Positions 34,494 to 43,421 of a stretch of DNA of 64,000 nt are shown piece by piece; position 1 is the first letter of the stretch; the number at the start of each line of letters is the position of its first letter. The stretch is taken from assembly GCF_004342915.1 (NCBI RefSeq), contig NZ_SLWL01000008.1:123031-187030 (forward strand). Reading direction: 5' to 3'. Origin of the DNA: Camelimonas lactis (GTDB taxonomy: Bacteria > Pseudomonadota > Alphaproteobacteria > Rhizobiales > Beijerinckiaceae). Below the pieces are notes generated by a model, which had not been told where the DNA came from, did not search any database, and saw nothing but the letters and a program-made list of their open reading frames with translations. The position numbers and the translations under genes are program-made.

Positions 34494-35072
34494 ATGCAGA
34501 GATCGTTGCAGATCGCTTTTCGGGGAATGGACAGTTCGCCGGCGCTTGAGGCGCTGGCCCGGGAACGCGTCCGCCGTCTTGAAGGACAGTTTCCCCGGCT
34601 GACCGGCTGCAGGGTCGTGATTGAGGCGCCCCACCGGGGCGCCGAGGCAGCGAAAACGGCGATCGCCGTGTCGGTTGAAGCAGATGTGCCAGGCCGCGGG
34701 CCTGTGATTGGCAAGGATGAACAGGAGCGCCGGGAAGCCAAAAATGATCATACGGCGGCCCTGAACAATGCCTTCGAGGCAGTCGAGCGGCAGCTCGGCA
34801 AGATCGCCAGCCTGCGCAATAACCCGCCGGCTCCTCACGCGGCAGAAGGACAATCCGGCGTGGTTGTGCGGCTGTTTCCGGCTGAGGAATATGGGTTTGT
34901 TGAAATCGATAACGCTCCGGAGCTTCATTTCACGCGCAATGCTGTCGTCGGCGGGAAGTTCGATGAACTGACGACGGGCATGATGGTGCTGGTGACGGTC
35001 GCCGCCACGGAGGGCCCCATGGGGCCACAAGCGGCCTCGGTGCGCCTGCTTGATCGCAGCAAGGCGCCCTGA
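34494..35072 (+). CDS. HPF/RaiA-like ribosome-associated protein fused to a cold-shock-like domain
   Basis: 192 residues from an ATG after CTGGAGGACT. Residues 1-105 resemble the hibernation-promoting-factor fold (LQIAFRGMDSSPALEALARE, CRVVIEAPHRG, HTAALNNAFEAVERQLGKI). Residues 118-185 look like a cold-shock/S1-type beta-barrel (GVVVRLFPAEEYGFVEIDNA, ELHFTRNAVVGGKFDELTTG). Proteins of this combination bind the ribosome or RNA and shut down translation under stress. It lies in the general-stress island. No EcfG-type promoter was found directly ahead of it. Confidence 0.82.
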   Translation: MQRSLQIAFRGMDSSPALEALARERVRRLEGQFPRLTGCRVVIEAPHRGAEAAKTAIAVSVEADVPGRGPVIGKDEQERREAKNDHTAALNNAFEAVERQLGKIASLRNNPPAPHAAEGQSGVVVRLFPAEEYGFVEIDNAPELHFTRNAVVGGKFDELTTGMMVLVTVAATEGPMGPQAASVRLLDRSKAP

Positions 35073-35237
35073 ATCCCACGCAATTGCCGCCGGCTTCGCT
35101 AACGCCCTGTCACGTAAACAGGCAGGGCCCGGCGCGTTGCCTGACGCCTGAACACGGTGGCCTTCCATATGGACCCGGTGAGGGGGTATCGCTTTCCCTG
35201 CCCCCAGGGCGCCTGCCGTTGCCGGCGGCGTCGGGCT

Positions 35238-36095
35238 TCAGATCATGGGCATTCCGCCGGTGACAGCGATCGTGGCGCCGGAGATGTAACTGGCCCGTGG
35301 CTCCGCAAGCATGACGTAGGCGGCCGCAAGTTCCGCCGGCTGGGCCGGGCGGCCCATGGGATAATTCTGCCCGAACGTCTGCACGTCTTCAGCAGACATG
35401 GTCGCGGGTATCAACGGGGTCCAGACCGGGCCCGGCGCCACGGCGTTGACGCGGATTCCACGTTTTGCCAGGAGCTGGGCGAGGCCCACGGTGAAGTTAA
35501 GAATGGCCCCCTTGGTCGTAGCGTACGCCAACAGGCTGGGATTGGGGCGGTCAGCGTTGATCGACGTTGTATTGATAATGACGCCGCCACGCGGCATGTG
35601 CGGCGCCACCGCCTTGCACAGGCAGAACATGGCGTGGACATTCACGTCAAAAGTGCGCCGCCATTCTTCCTCCGGAATGTCCTCCAGTTCCTGGAACTGG
35701 GCCTGATGGCCAGCGTTGTTGACCAGAATATCCACTGCGCCGAGTTTCTCGCGCACGGTGTCGGCCAACGTCTGGCAATGACGCGGATCGGCTATGTCTC
35801 CGGCAATCGTCTGGCAACGCTGGCCGGCCTCCTCCACAAGCTGGGCCGTTGAAGCCGCGTCCGCGTCCTCGTTGAGGTAGGCGAGCGCCACATCCGCGCC
35901 TTCGCGGGCAAAAGCGATGGCGACCGCGCGGCCGATGCCGCTATCGCCGCCGGTAATCAGCGCCACCTTGCCTTCAAGCCTGCCGGAGCCCCGCCAGGTT
36001 TCCTCGCCGTGGTCCGGGATTGGGTCCATGCCGGCCAGCCGGCCCGGGGGCGTTTGCGTTTGTTTGGGGAAGGGGGGATGGGGGTAATCTTTCAT
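35238..36095 (-). CDS. short-chain dehydrogenase/reductase, stress-type
   Basis: NAD(P)-dependent oxidoreductase of 285 residues. After a 40-residue proline-rich N-terminal extension (PHPPFPKQTQTPPGR) come the cofactor motif TGGDSGIGRA, the NNAG motif in LVNNAGH, the catalytic serine region NTTSINA and the YATTK tyrosine-lysine pair. The C terminus reads YISGATIAVTGGMP. The extension and GGDSGIGR variant are typical of the YhdF/YghA-like group, which is stress-associated. The start at 36095 (MKDYPHPPF) is preferred; the frame is open much further upstream without similarity. Confidence 0.9.
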   Translation of the reverse strand: MKDYPHPPFPKQTQTPPGRLAGMDPIPDHGEETWRGSGRLEGKVALITGGDSGIGRAVAIAFAREGADVALAYLNEDADAASTAQLVEEAGQRCQTIAGDIADPRHCQTLADTVREKLGAVDILVNNAGHQAQFQELEDIPEEEWRRTFDVNVHAMFCLCKAVAPHMPRGGVIINTTSINADRPNPSLLAYATTKGAILNFTVGLAQLLAKRGIRVNAVAPGPVWTPLIPATMSAEDVQTFGQNYPMGRPAQPAELAAAYVMLAEPRASYISGATIAVTGGMPMI

Positions 36096-36195
36096 CACAA
36101 AGCTCCGTTGATGGGTACATGCGGACCGGTCGGCGCGCGCCCTTATTTGCCGGGACCGCCCGCCTGCCCACTCTCCGGAGCCGGCGCGCAGGCGA

Positions 36196-36387
36196 TCAGT
36201 GTTTCGCCGCCGCGTGTGGCCTTCGCGGCCTTGCGTCCAGATATTCCTGGCGGTCCGGCCTGGCTTTCGGCGGCTTGCGACCGGTTTCATCGACCTGCTC
36301 CGTATCGAGCGGAGCGGTCGCGTGCTTCCCGGGCGCCGGGGGGCGGCTGCGGGGTTCGGTCCTGGGCGGTTTGTCGTGCGCAGGCAT
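36196..36387 (-). CDS. small basic hypothetical protein
   Basis: 63 residues, rich in Pro, Arg, Lys and His, probably disordered (starts MPAHDKPPRTEP). The main support is a textbook ribosome binding site, AGGAGGG, 5-6 bases before the ATG. It lies 100 bases upstream of the short-chain dehydrogenase gene in the same direction. No family recognised. Confidence 0.5.
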   Translation of the reverse strand: MPAHDKPPRTEPRSRPPAPGKHATAPLDTEQVDETGRKPPKARPDRQEYLDARPRRPHAAAKH

Positions 36388-36523
36388 TTTGGCCCTCCTG
36401 CCGGGCTGGAAAGCTCAGGCCCGGCGATCAGAAATTGGAAAGATGCGGACGGGGAACAGCCAATGTCCGTTCCATTGCGGTCTGGCGTCTTGCCGGCGCG
36501 CCGACAGACGGGCCTCGCCGCTG

Positions 36524-36697
36524 TCATTTTGCCTGGGCGCTTCCCAAGGTCGACCAGCGCATGATCCTTGCCCGTTGCGCCCTGGCATAGTTGGCCAGCA
36601 ACGCCACATGAAGCATGGGCGTTTGATCGTCGTGACGCCGGGAATGTGCGGCGGTTGGCCTTGTGGCGGCCTTAGGTTCGGGCTCGGGATCGGCCAT
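36524..36697 (-). CDS. small hypothetical protein
   Basis: 57 residues from an ATG at 36697 with GGAGG five bases upstream. The N-terminal third is acidic and proline-rich; the rest (LHVALLANYARAQRARIMRW) looks like an amphipathic basic helix. Same direction as the next small gene and the dehydrogenase. No family recognised. Confidence 0.42.
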   Translation of the reverse strand: MADPEPEPKAATRPTAAHSRRHDDQTPMLHVALLANYARAQRARIMRWSTLGSAQAK

Positions 36698-37087
36698 ATG
36701 GTCCTCCAGTATCATGTCCTGCGCTATCGCACGCCTGTGCATGGAAAATTCATGGCGAACGCGAAGGTTCCGCTTGGTAAATAACAAATTCATCAGGTAA
36801 ATTCACCCGGCGACCATGATAAGAATAAATGCAATGGATATGTATAAAATTATCCTTTATTGGAACGATGCATCGCGCAACGGGTTTTTCGGCGGAATTC
36901 AGACCCGGATAAATATACAGATGAAGGATGAATTTATTCGGCGGCCAGGCCGGCGCCTGCGGCGCCGGGCTGACGTTTTCGGGTTTGCCACAGGCGTGGT
37001 GTTGATGCGCCCCCAGGCGCGGGCGTTCACAGGTGTTTGCGGGGAGGCGAGGGGCGCGTACAAAAGCTCCAGATCCGGATGGGGCTG
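36698..37087. other. AT-rich intergenic region between divergent genes
   Basis: No supportable gene. AT content rises between 36780 and 36940. It should contain the promoters of the minus-strand small genes and of the plus-strand regulator at 37088. No recognisable operator. Confidence 0.5.
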
Positions 37088-38488
37088 ATGCGTAAAATCT
37101 ACATGGGCGTGCGCCTGCGGCGACTGCGTGAGGAACGGAGCCTGAAGCAGGTCGAACTAGCGGCGCTGCTGGGCATTTCCCCCAGTTACCTCAATCAGAT
37201 CGAGCGGAACCAACGACCGCTGACCGTTTCAGTCCTTTTGCGCATCAACGCCATTTTCGGCGTCGACGTGCAGCTTCTCTCCGAAGATGGGGAAGGGCGG
37301 TTGATCACCGAGCTGCGCGATGTCGTGTCCGACGGCGCCGAAACCATTTCCCTTGCGGAAATTCGCGAGCTGGCGATGAACATGCCGGCGGTGGGACGGA
37401 CGCTGGTCGCCCTGCACCGCCGTTACCGCGAGGCGGTTGAACAAAGCGAGGCCCTCGCCGCCCAGCTGGGTGATGAATGGATCGCCGGCGGCCCGGCGCG
37501 GGCGCCTTTTGAGCAGGTGCGCGATTTCTTTTACGCCCGCCGCAACCACGTGGCGCCGCTGGATGAGGCGGCCGAGCGACTTTATCGCGACGCCGGGCTT
37601 GGGCCCCTGTCGGTGCATCCGGGGCTGGCGGCCTGGCTGCGCGAACGACACGGCGTTGCGGTCGTGGTGACAGGCAGCGACGATGACCAGCGCCGGTTCG
37701 ATCCCGAATCCCGGACCCTGTTTATCTCCGCGGACCTCAAGCTTGGCCAGCAGGCGTTCCAGATGGCCGCGCAGATCGCGGTGCTCGAACTGGGCCCGGT
37801 GATCGACCGCCTGACCGATGATCCTGTCCTGGCCAGCCCCGATGCACGGCGTCTGGCGCGGGTGGGGCTGGCCAATTATTTCGCTGGCGCGCTTGTCCTG
37901 CCTTATCGAGAATTCCTGACGGCGGCCGAGGCCGAGGCTTACGATATTGAGAAGCTGGGCCGGCGCTATGGCGTTGGCTTCGAAACCGTGTGCCACCGTT
38001 TGTCGACGCTGCAGCGGCCCGGCGCCCGCGGCGTGCCGTTCTTCTTCGTGCGGGTCGACCGGGCCGGCAATATTTCCAAGCGGCAATCCGCCACCGATTT
38101 TCATTTTTCCCGCGTCGGCGGCAGTTGCCCGCTGTGGAACGTCTATGAAGCCTTCACCCAGCCCGGCCGGGTGCTGACCCAGATCGCCCGCATGCCGGAT
38201 GGCCGCGCCTATCTGTGGATCGCCCGCACGGTAGGGCGCGGCGTCGCCGGCTTCGGGGCGCCTGGCAAGACATTCGCAGTCGGCATCGGCTGCGATATCC
38301 GCCACGCCAGCCGCCTGATCTATGCGCGGGGTCTTGATCTCAACGACCCTGAAGCGGCGACGCCGATTGGGGCCGGTTGCAAGGTTTGCGAGCGCCCCGC
38401 ATGTCCCCAGCGCGCTTTCCCGCCCGTGGGCCGGAGGCTGGCGGTGGATGAAAACCGCAGCGCGCTCGCGCCCTATCCGGTGGCCTGA
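37088..38488 (+). CDS. XRE-family regulator with ImmA/IrrE-type domain, ScfR/MccR-like
   Basis: 466 residues. Residues 5-65 form the helix-turn-helix (VRLRRLREERSLKQVELAAL, GISPSYLNQIERNQRPLT). The middle carries a DUF955/IrrE-like region (LGQQAFQMAAQIAVLELGPV, LANYFAGALVLPYREFL) and the C-terminal third the DUF2083-type region (GGSCPLWNVYEAFTQPGRV) ending with CKVCERPACPQRAF cysteines. This matches short-chain acyl-CoA-responsive regulators such as ScfR/RamB/MccR that control glyoxylate, propionyl-CoA or methylcitrate genes. No such target gene lies next to it here. Confidence 0.85.
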   Translation: MRKIYMGVRLRRLREERSLKQVELAALLGISPSYLNQIERNQRPLTVSVLLRINAIFGVDVQLLSEDGEGRLITELRDVVSDGAETISLAEIRELAMNMPAVGRTLVALHRRYREAVEQSEALAAQLGDEWIAGGPARAPFEQVRDFFYARRNHVAPLDEAAERLYRDAGLGPLSVHPGLAAWLRERHGVAVVVTGSDDDQRRFDPESRTLFISADLKLGQQAFQMAAQIAVLELGPVIDRLTDDPVLASPDARRLARVGLANYFAGALVLPYREFLTAAEAEAYDIEKLGRRYGVGFETVCHRLSTLQRPGARGVPFFFVRVDRAGNISKRQSATDFHFSRVGGSCPLWNVYEAFTQPGRVLTQIARMPDGRAYLWIARTVGRGVAGFGAPGKTFAVGIGCDIRHASRLIYARGLDLNDPEAATPIGAGCKVCERPACPQRAFPPVGRRLAVDENRSALAPYPVA

Positions 38489-39110
38489 GCGTGAGCCTGA
38501 CGCCGCCCGCCTGCACCATCCGACGTCGTCGCGCCGCGAGGGCGCCGTCCGCCGCTCACGGCAAGCAGTATCCGCCCGGCGACTGGCTTGGACGTGCAGC
38601 GAATTAACCGGGCTATCGTTCCAAAGTATGCGATTTCAGGCCGGGGGTAGATGACCGGGTTACGCGGGCTGCAACTCCGGCGTCACGGCAGGGCGATCGC
38701 CATCAATGGCAAAGTCCGCTTTACTGACATGCGGGCGCGTAAACCCTGGCAAAGTCGCAGTTCTTGGGGACGTTGTGCTCAAGGTCATCGCGCGGGTTGG
38801 CCGATCAGATTCCGCCAATCACACCCGCTTGATTATAGTAACATTACCAGATGTGTCGTCTGCGCGCGCGGGCGGATAATGCTATCCGTATTGGCGTGCT
38901 GACGGACCTTTCCGGCCCGCGGCCCGCACCCGGACAACGCCGGGACGTCAATGGGGCTGGAGTAGCGCGGCGCCAGACTGCATTGATGATGTCACCGAAA
39001 ATTGAATGGGGAAGTTTCTCCATTATTGATTAGATTTGGTGATGATCTATCCCGCTTTTATTCGGGGCCCGGGCTGACATCTGTCTGAGTCATGAATTGG
39101 AAGGGCAAAG
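38489..39110. other. intergenic region ahead of the autotransporter gene
   Basis: No gene supported in 622 bases. Short frames (38651-38902, 38851-39033) lack family character. It should contain the autotransporter promoter in the locally AT-rich part near 38990-39060. Confidence 0.5.
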
Positions 39111-42100
39111 ATGACACGTGTCAGCCAATGCTTTGGTGTGTCCCTGGGGAAGGGAGGCCGGAGCATTCCGGTCACCACGATCTTCGCCACCCTTGCATCC
39201 CTGATCCCGGCTTCTGTTTACGCCCAGAGCGTATATGGGCCGAGCCCGCCGACGATCACGTCGACGATCAATGTCCCGACAGGCGCCGCAACGATCGTGG
39301 GATCGACCACCGTACAGGTCGGGGGAACTGACAACGCCAGCAATGTCACGGGCGGGACACTCACCCTGGACAGTCTGGCCGGGCCGTCTCCGGGCGGCAT
39401 CCTTATCCAGACTCTGAACGGCAATGCCCTTCAGGTGTCTTCTGGCTCCATTACAGCTTCGCAAGGCAACGTTACTCTGCTTACCCAGGGAGGGCATGGC
39501 GTTCTCGCGAATGGCGCCGCCAGCAGCGCCGCCCTGAACGGCCTCACAATTTCCACGACGGGCGCCGGGGCAGGGCTCGCCGCGATCGGCGGCGCAATTG
39601 AGGCCAGCAATGTCGCGATCAGCAACACCGGCGCGGCAAGTGCAAACGCGTCTGCCGGTCACGGCGCTGTTGCTGAAACAGGCGGCCTGATCAATCTGCA
39701 TGGCGGCGTCAGCATCGCCACCGGGGCTTTCAATGCCGTCGGATTGGGGGCGTCCGGAGCGGGCAGCCGGGTCGTCGCTGATGCGCTCATTCCTGTGGCG
39801 ATGAACGGACGCGGGGCCATGGGGGTGTACCTCCATGACGGCGGGCAGGTGACGCTGCTGCCTGGCTCCGTAATCAATCTCAACGGAACCAGCAGCATCG
39901 GTGTCTCGGTGGACAATACCATTGTGCCGGTGGGTGCGATTGGCAGCGGTCTCACGTTGAACTTCAACGCGACGGGCGTGTCTGGCCAGGCGGGCGGAAC
40001 GGGCGTAGCTGCTTTCAACAACGGGCAGATTACGCTCGATAATCTGACAGTGAACGGCTCCAACGCAGGAGCTGGCGCCTGGGCGCGGGCAGGTAGCCGC
40101 ATTACATTGACGGGCCGCAGCGTCATCAACATCAATTCTGAGCAGAACCCGACCTCGTACACACTGGCGACGGCCAATCTTGTCACCCCTAACGGGCCGG
40201 TTGGGTCAATCTTCTCGGTAACCAGCGCCATTCCCGTTAGTGGACTTCTTTCGCGAGGCGCCGGCGCCGTCATCACCAGCACAGGAACCACCATCAATGT
40301 GTCGACCGGCAATGGCGCCGCGGGCGTCGATGCCGGAAACGACGGTCTTGTCGACATGACCGACAACACCATCACCACCACTGGCTCCAGCTCGTTCGGC
40401 GTGAGGGTCGATTCCAGTGGCGTTGTTCTGGGGCGGGGTTCCCGAATCACCACGTCGGGTGGAGGGGCGGCTCTCTTCATCAATGGCGGCGTTGGTCTGA
40501 TCGATCTGACTAATACAACCTCGCTTGCAACTGGCGCGGGAACCGCCGGCCTCGTCTCCCTCAACCTTACGCCCGGCGCCGCCAATACGGTCAACCTGAC
40601 CGGCGGCAGTCTGGTGAGCTCTGCTGATACGGCGGTCGTGGCGCAAGGCCCGCTAAACCTGACTGCAAGTGGCGCGACCATAACCGGCGGCGGTGGTTTC
40701 GTTCTCGAAGTCTTCGACAATTATGCGGACTTCCAGCCAACGGCCGTGCAGTTCGACGCGTCAAATGGAAGCCGGTTGACAGGCGACGCGAGGGTGGGGC
40801 CGCTGAGCACCGCGAACATCAACTTGAAGACAGGGTCCAGCTGGACAGGCGCAGCCTTTGATGTGACGAACGTGAGCGTTGACACAACGAGCCGCTGGAC
40901 AGTGACCGGCAGTTCGACCGTCACACGGGACACCGCCAACGCCGGTGTGATCCAGTTCACGCCCCCCACTGGCGACCCGACCCTGCTGGCGAGCTACAAG
41001 ACGCTCACGACACAGAACTATATCGGCGCGGGCGGACAAATCGGCCTCAACACCTATCTCGGCGCCGATGGATCGCCCTCAGATCGCCTGGTTATCAATG
41101 GCGGACTCGCTTCGGGAAATTCACCTCTGCTGGTCGCAAACACGGCCGGCCCTGGCGACCTGACCATTGGAAACGGCATCCTCGTGGTCGAGACGATCGC
41201 CAACGGCTCAACGTTGCCCGGCGTCTTTACCTTGGGACGTCCGGTGCTCGCTGGCCCCTACGAATATTCACTTTATCGCGGCAGCGTTGACGCCACGGGT
41301 CCGCAGAACTGGTACCTGCGCTCTGCTCTTCGGCCAGTTCCACCTGACCCCCCAGTGCCGCCGGATCCCCCTGTGCCTCCCACGCCGCCGACCCCGACGC
41401 CCCAGCCCCCGTCGCCAGTTCCGGACTATCGCCGCGAGACGTCTCTTTATTCCGCGCTGCCGGCTATGGGCCTGATTTATGGACGGACCATCATCGACAG
41501 CCTGCATGAACGTATGGGAGAAACGCGCCCTCAGGTATCTGCCCCGGTCACGGAAGAGCGCACAATCTGGTGCAAAAACCCTGAGAAGAGCTATCGTTGC
41601 ACGACAGTTGTGCGGATGCCTGACAGCGCGGTGGCGGCAAGCCGCTCTTACGTTTCCGCAGGGTGGGCGCGGATAATCGGCGCCCATGGCAATCAGGACG
41701 GCGGACCATGGGGCGTCTATCGCAATGGTCCAAATTTCGACTACGATATCTACGCCTTGCAGGCAGGCATTGACCTTTACCGGGCTGTGAATGCTGACGG
41801 TAGCCGCGACCATGCTGGCGTTTACGCCGCCGTGGGACGAATTCAGGGCGACGTCAGGCACTTCAACGGCATTCATGCGGGCACGAATACCATCGACGCT
41901 TATTCAGTCGGCGCTTACTGGACACATTTTGGCGCATCCGGCTGGTATATTGATGGCGTTGTCCAGGGAACGTGGTTTGACGCGGAGGCGGACTCCCGCC
42001 GCCTCATCAAACTGAAGCGCGACGGCTTCGGCTTCGCGGCCTCCATCGAGGGTGGGTATCCGGTTGCGCTCGGTGGCGGCTGGATTGTCGAACCACAGGC

Positions 42101-42497
42101 GCAACTGATCTACCAGACGCTCACCCAGAAGTCCGGTCATGACGGCGTGGCGCTGGTGCGCTTTTCAGACGCTGACTCCCTTGCGGGCAGGATTGGCGCG
42201 CGCCTTGCCAGGGACTGGATTGTTGGTGAGGATGGTCAGCCGCGCAAGATCGCTACCTGGGTCAAGGCCAGCCTCTGGAACGAATTCCTGGGCGATCCCA
42301 AGACATCGTTCTCGTCAGCAACGGGAATGATTCCGTTCCGCTCGGATCTGGGTGGAGCATGGGGTGAAGTCAAAGTCGGCGCTGATGCACAGATAGCCGG
42401 GAACGCCGCGCTTTATGCCTCGGCGGGCTATTCAATTGGACTCGATGGGCGTTCGCACGCCTACGATGGACGGGTTGGCGTCAAGTTTACGTGGTAG
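39111..42497 (+). CDS. autotransporter outer-membrane beta-barrel protein (type Va secretion)
   Basis: 1128 residues. An atypical signal region ends in LIPASVYAQS. The passenger (about 40-735) is rich in Gly, Ala, Ser, Thr, Asn and Val with repeated short strands, as in a right-handed beta-helix. It ends in a SGNSPLLVANTAGPGDLTI-like autochaperone region. A proline-rich linker (VPPDPPVPPTPPTPTPQPP) sits near residues 741-770. The C-terminal 270 residues form the translocator barrel, ending in the aromatic residue signature VGVKFTW. The passenger has no recognised catalytic motif, so adhesion is the usual guess. Base use is slightly less GC-rich than in the flanks. It abuts a broken tetR gene. 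Confidence 0.92.
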   Translation: MTRVSQCFGVSLGKGGRSIPVTTIFATLASLIPASVYAQSVYGPSPPTITSTINVPTGAATIVGSTTVQVGGTDNASNVTGGTLTLDSLAGPSPGGILIQTLNGNALQVSSGSITASQGNVTLLTQGGHGVLANGAASSAALNGLTISTTGAGAGLAAIGGAIEASNVAISNTGAASANASAGHGAVAETGGLINLHGGVSIATGAFNAVGLGASGAGSRVVADALIPVAMNGRGAMGVYLHDGGQVTLLPGSVINLNGTSSIGVSVDNTIVPVGAIGSGLTLNFNATGVSGQAGGTGVAAFNNGQITLDNLTVNGSNAGAGAWARAGSRITLTGRSVININSEQNPTSYTLATANLVTPNGPVGSIFSVTSAIPVSGLLSRGAGAVITSTGTTINVSTGNGAAGVDAGNDGLVDMTDNTITTTGSSSFGVRVDSSGVVLGRGSRITTSGGGAALFINGGVGLIDLTNTTSLATGAGTAGLVSLNLTPGAANTVNLTGGSLVSSADTAVVAQGPLNLTASGATITGGGGFVLEVFDNYADFQPTAVQFDASNGSRLTGDARVGPLSTANINLKTGSSWTGAAFDVTNVSVDTTSRWTVTGSSTVTRDTANAGVIQFTPPTGDPTLLASYKTLTTQNYIGAGGQIGLNTYLGADGSPSDRLVINGGLASGNSPLLVANTAGPGDLTIGNGILVVETIANGSTLPGVFTLGRPVLAGPYEYSLYRGSVDATGPQNWYLRSALRPVPPDPPVPPDPPVPPTPPTPTPQPPSPVPDYRRETSLYSALPAMGLIYGRTIIDSLHERMGETRPQVSAPVTEERTIWCKNPEKSYRCTTVVRMPDSAVAASRSYVSAGWARIIGAHGNQDGGPWGVYRNGPNFDYDIYALQAGIDLYRAVNADGSRDHAGVYAAVGRIQGDVRHFNGIHAGTNTIDAYSVGAYWTHFGASGWYIDGVVQGTWFDAEADSRRLIKLKRDGFGFAASIEGGYPVALGGGWIVEPQAQLIYQTLTQKSGHDGVALVRFSDADSLAGRIGARLARDWIVGEDGQPRKIATWVKASLWNEFLGDPKTSFSSATGMIPFRSDLGGAWGEVKVGADAQIAGNAALYASAGYSIGLDGRSHAYDGRVGVKFTW

Positions 42498-42977
42498 ACG
42501 TTTCCCCCGAGGGAGCGCGCCAGAAGAACCATCAATCAGGGGCCGTCGCGCCGGCTTGTGTTCCAGGAGTTGAGGACGGATCCTGACTACCGTTCTACCC
42601 GCCTGTTCCAGCTCAACCAGGCCTACACCCAGCGCATCGTCGACGTGGTGCGCAGCGCCCAGGAGCGTCACGAATTCAGACGGGAGATTGCGCCTGCCCT
42701 GGTCCGCGACATGTTGTTCGGCTGCATGGAACACCGCACCTGGGCGTTCCTTCGGGGGGAAGGTGATTTTGACGCCCCATCCCTCGCGGACGAGATAACC
42801 GACCTCATTTGTCGCTCAGGCGCCCTGGCGCGGGCGGCAACCGGCCCCGAAGACGGCGCCCGCCAGCACCTTGACCGGCTGGAACGTGTCGCCGCGCGCC
42901 TGGAAGCCGCGACGGCAAGCTTCGAGAACCAGATTCGCTCGACAGGGGAGAAGGACACGATTACCAAGAATAAGTGA
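42498..42977 (+). pseudogene. truncated TetR-family regulator (C-terminal part only)
   Basis: The frame encodes the ligand-binding/dimerisation domain of a TetR regulator (RRLVFQELRTDPDYRSTRLF, HEFRREIAPALVRDMLFGCM, EHRTWAFLRGEGDF) and a C-terminal coiled-coil-like segment (LERVAARLEAATASFENQ). The helix-turn-helix that should precede it is absent: the reading frame meets the autotransporter stop codon about 60 bases upstream of the first homologous residues. Only a GTG at 42558 could serve as start. The break point lies directly at the autotransporter 3' end, so the regulator was probably cut by the rearrangement that brought the autotransporter. Confidence 0.75.
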
Positions 42978-43421
42978 TTGATATAAATGATATATACGCA
43001 TCGCTTGACGTCGGCGCAGCCGCGGATGCGCAGCGGAGGATGCAAGTTAAAGTTCCATAAGATATCTTCTGCGAATGCGCTGCGCTGTCCGCTCCGTCGC
43101 TGCGACGGTCAAACATCCTGGCGGCGATGCGACTGGCCTCATCTCATAACGGTGTAACGCATCCCCTCCAGCGACAGGCGTTCACCCATCATGAAAAAAC
43201 GGCAGCGACTGTTGTCGTCGCGATCAAACGTGCGAAACGTCGCCAGGGCGCATCACCGACCTGGGCGAACATCTTTCATGCTCGCAATTCCGTCAGGTCG
43301 AACAACCTGCCGGAATTGCATTCGTTTGGCATAAATCACTTACTGTGCTGGATTGCCTGGAAACATCGCCCGTAATCGACGCTTTGGAGACCAGGCCAGC
43401 GCATTGCCAGCTGATTGTATG
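42978..43421. other. intergenic region after the tetR fragment
   Basis: No gene supported in 444 bases. A short frame at 43127-43375 shows no family character. It lies between convergent genes. No terminator with a clear T-tail was found. Confidence 0.5.

Noticed and set aside
38651..39033. Short frames in the autotransporter upstream region
   Set aside because: No supporting start signal or similarity; treated as non-coding.
43127..43375. 82-residue plus-strand frame after the tetR fragment
   Set aside because: No ribosome binding site, no family resemblance, irregular codon use.
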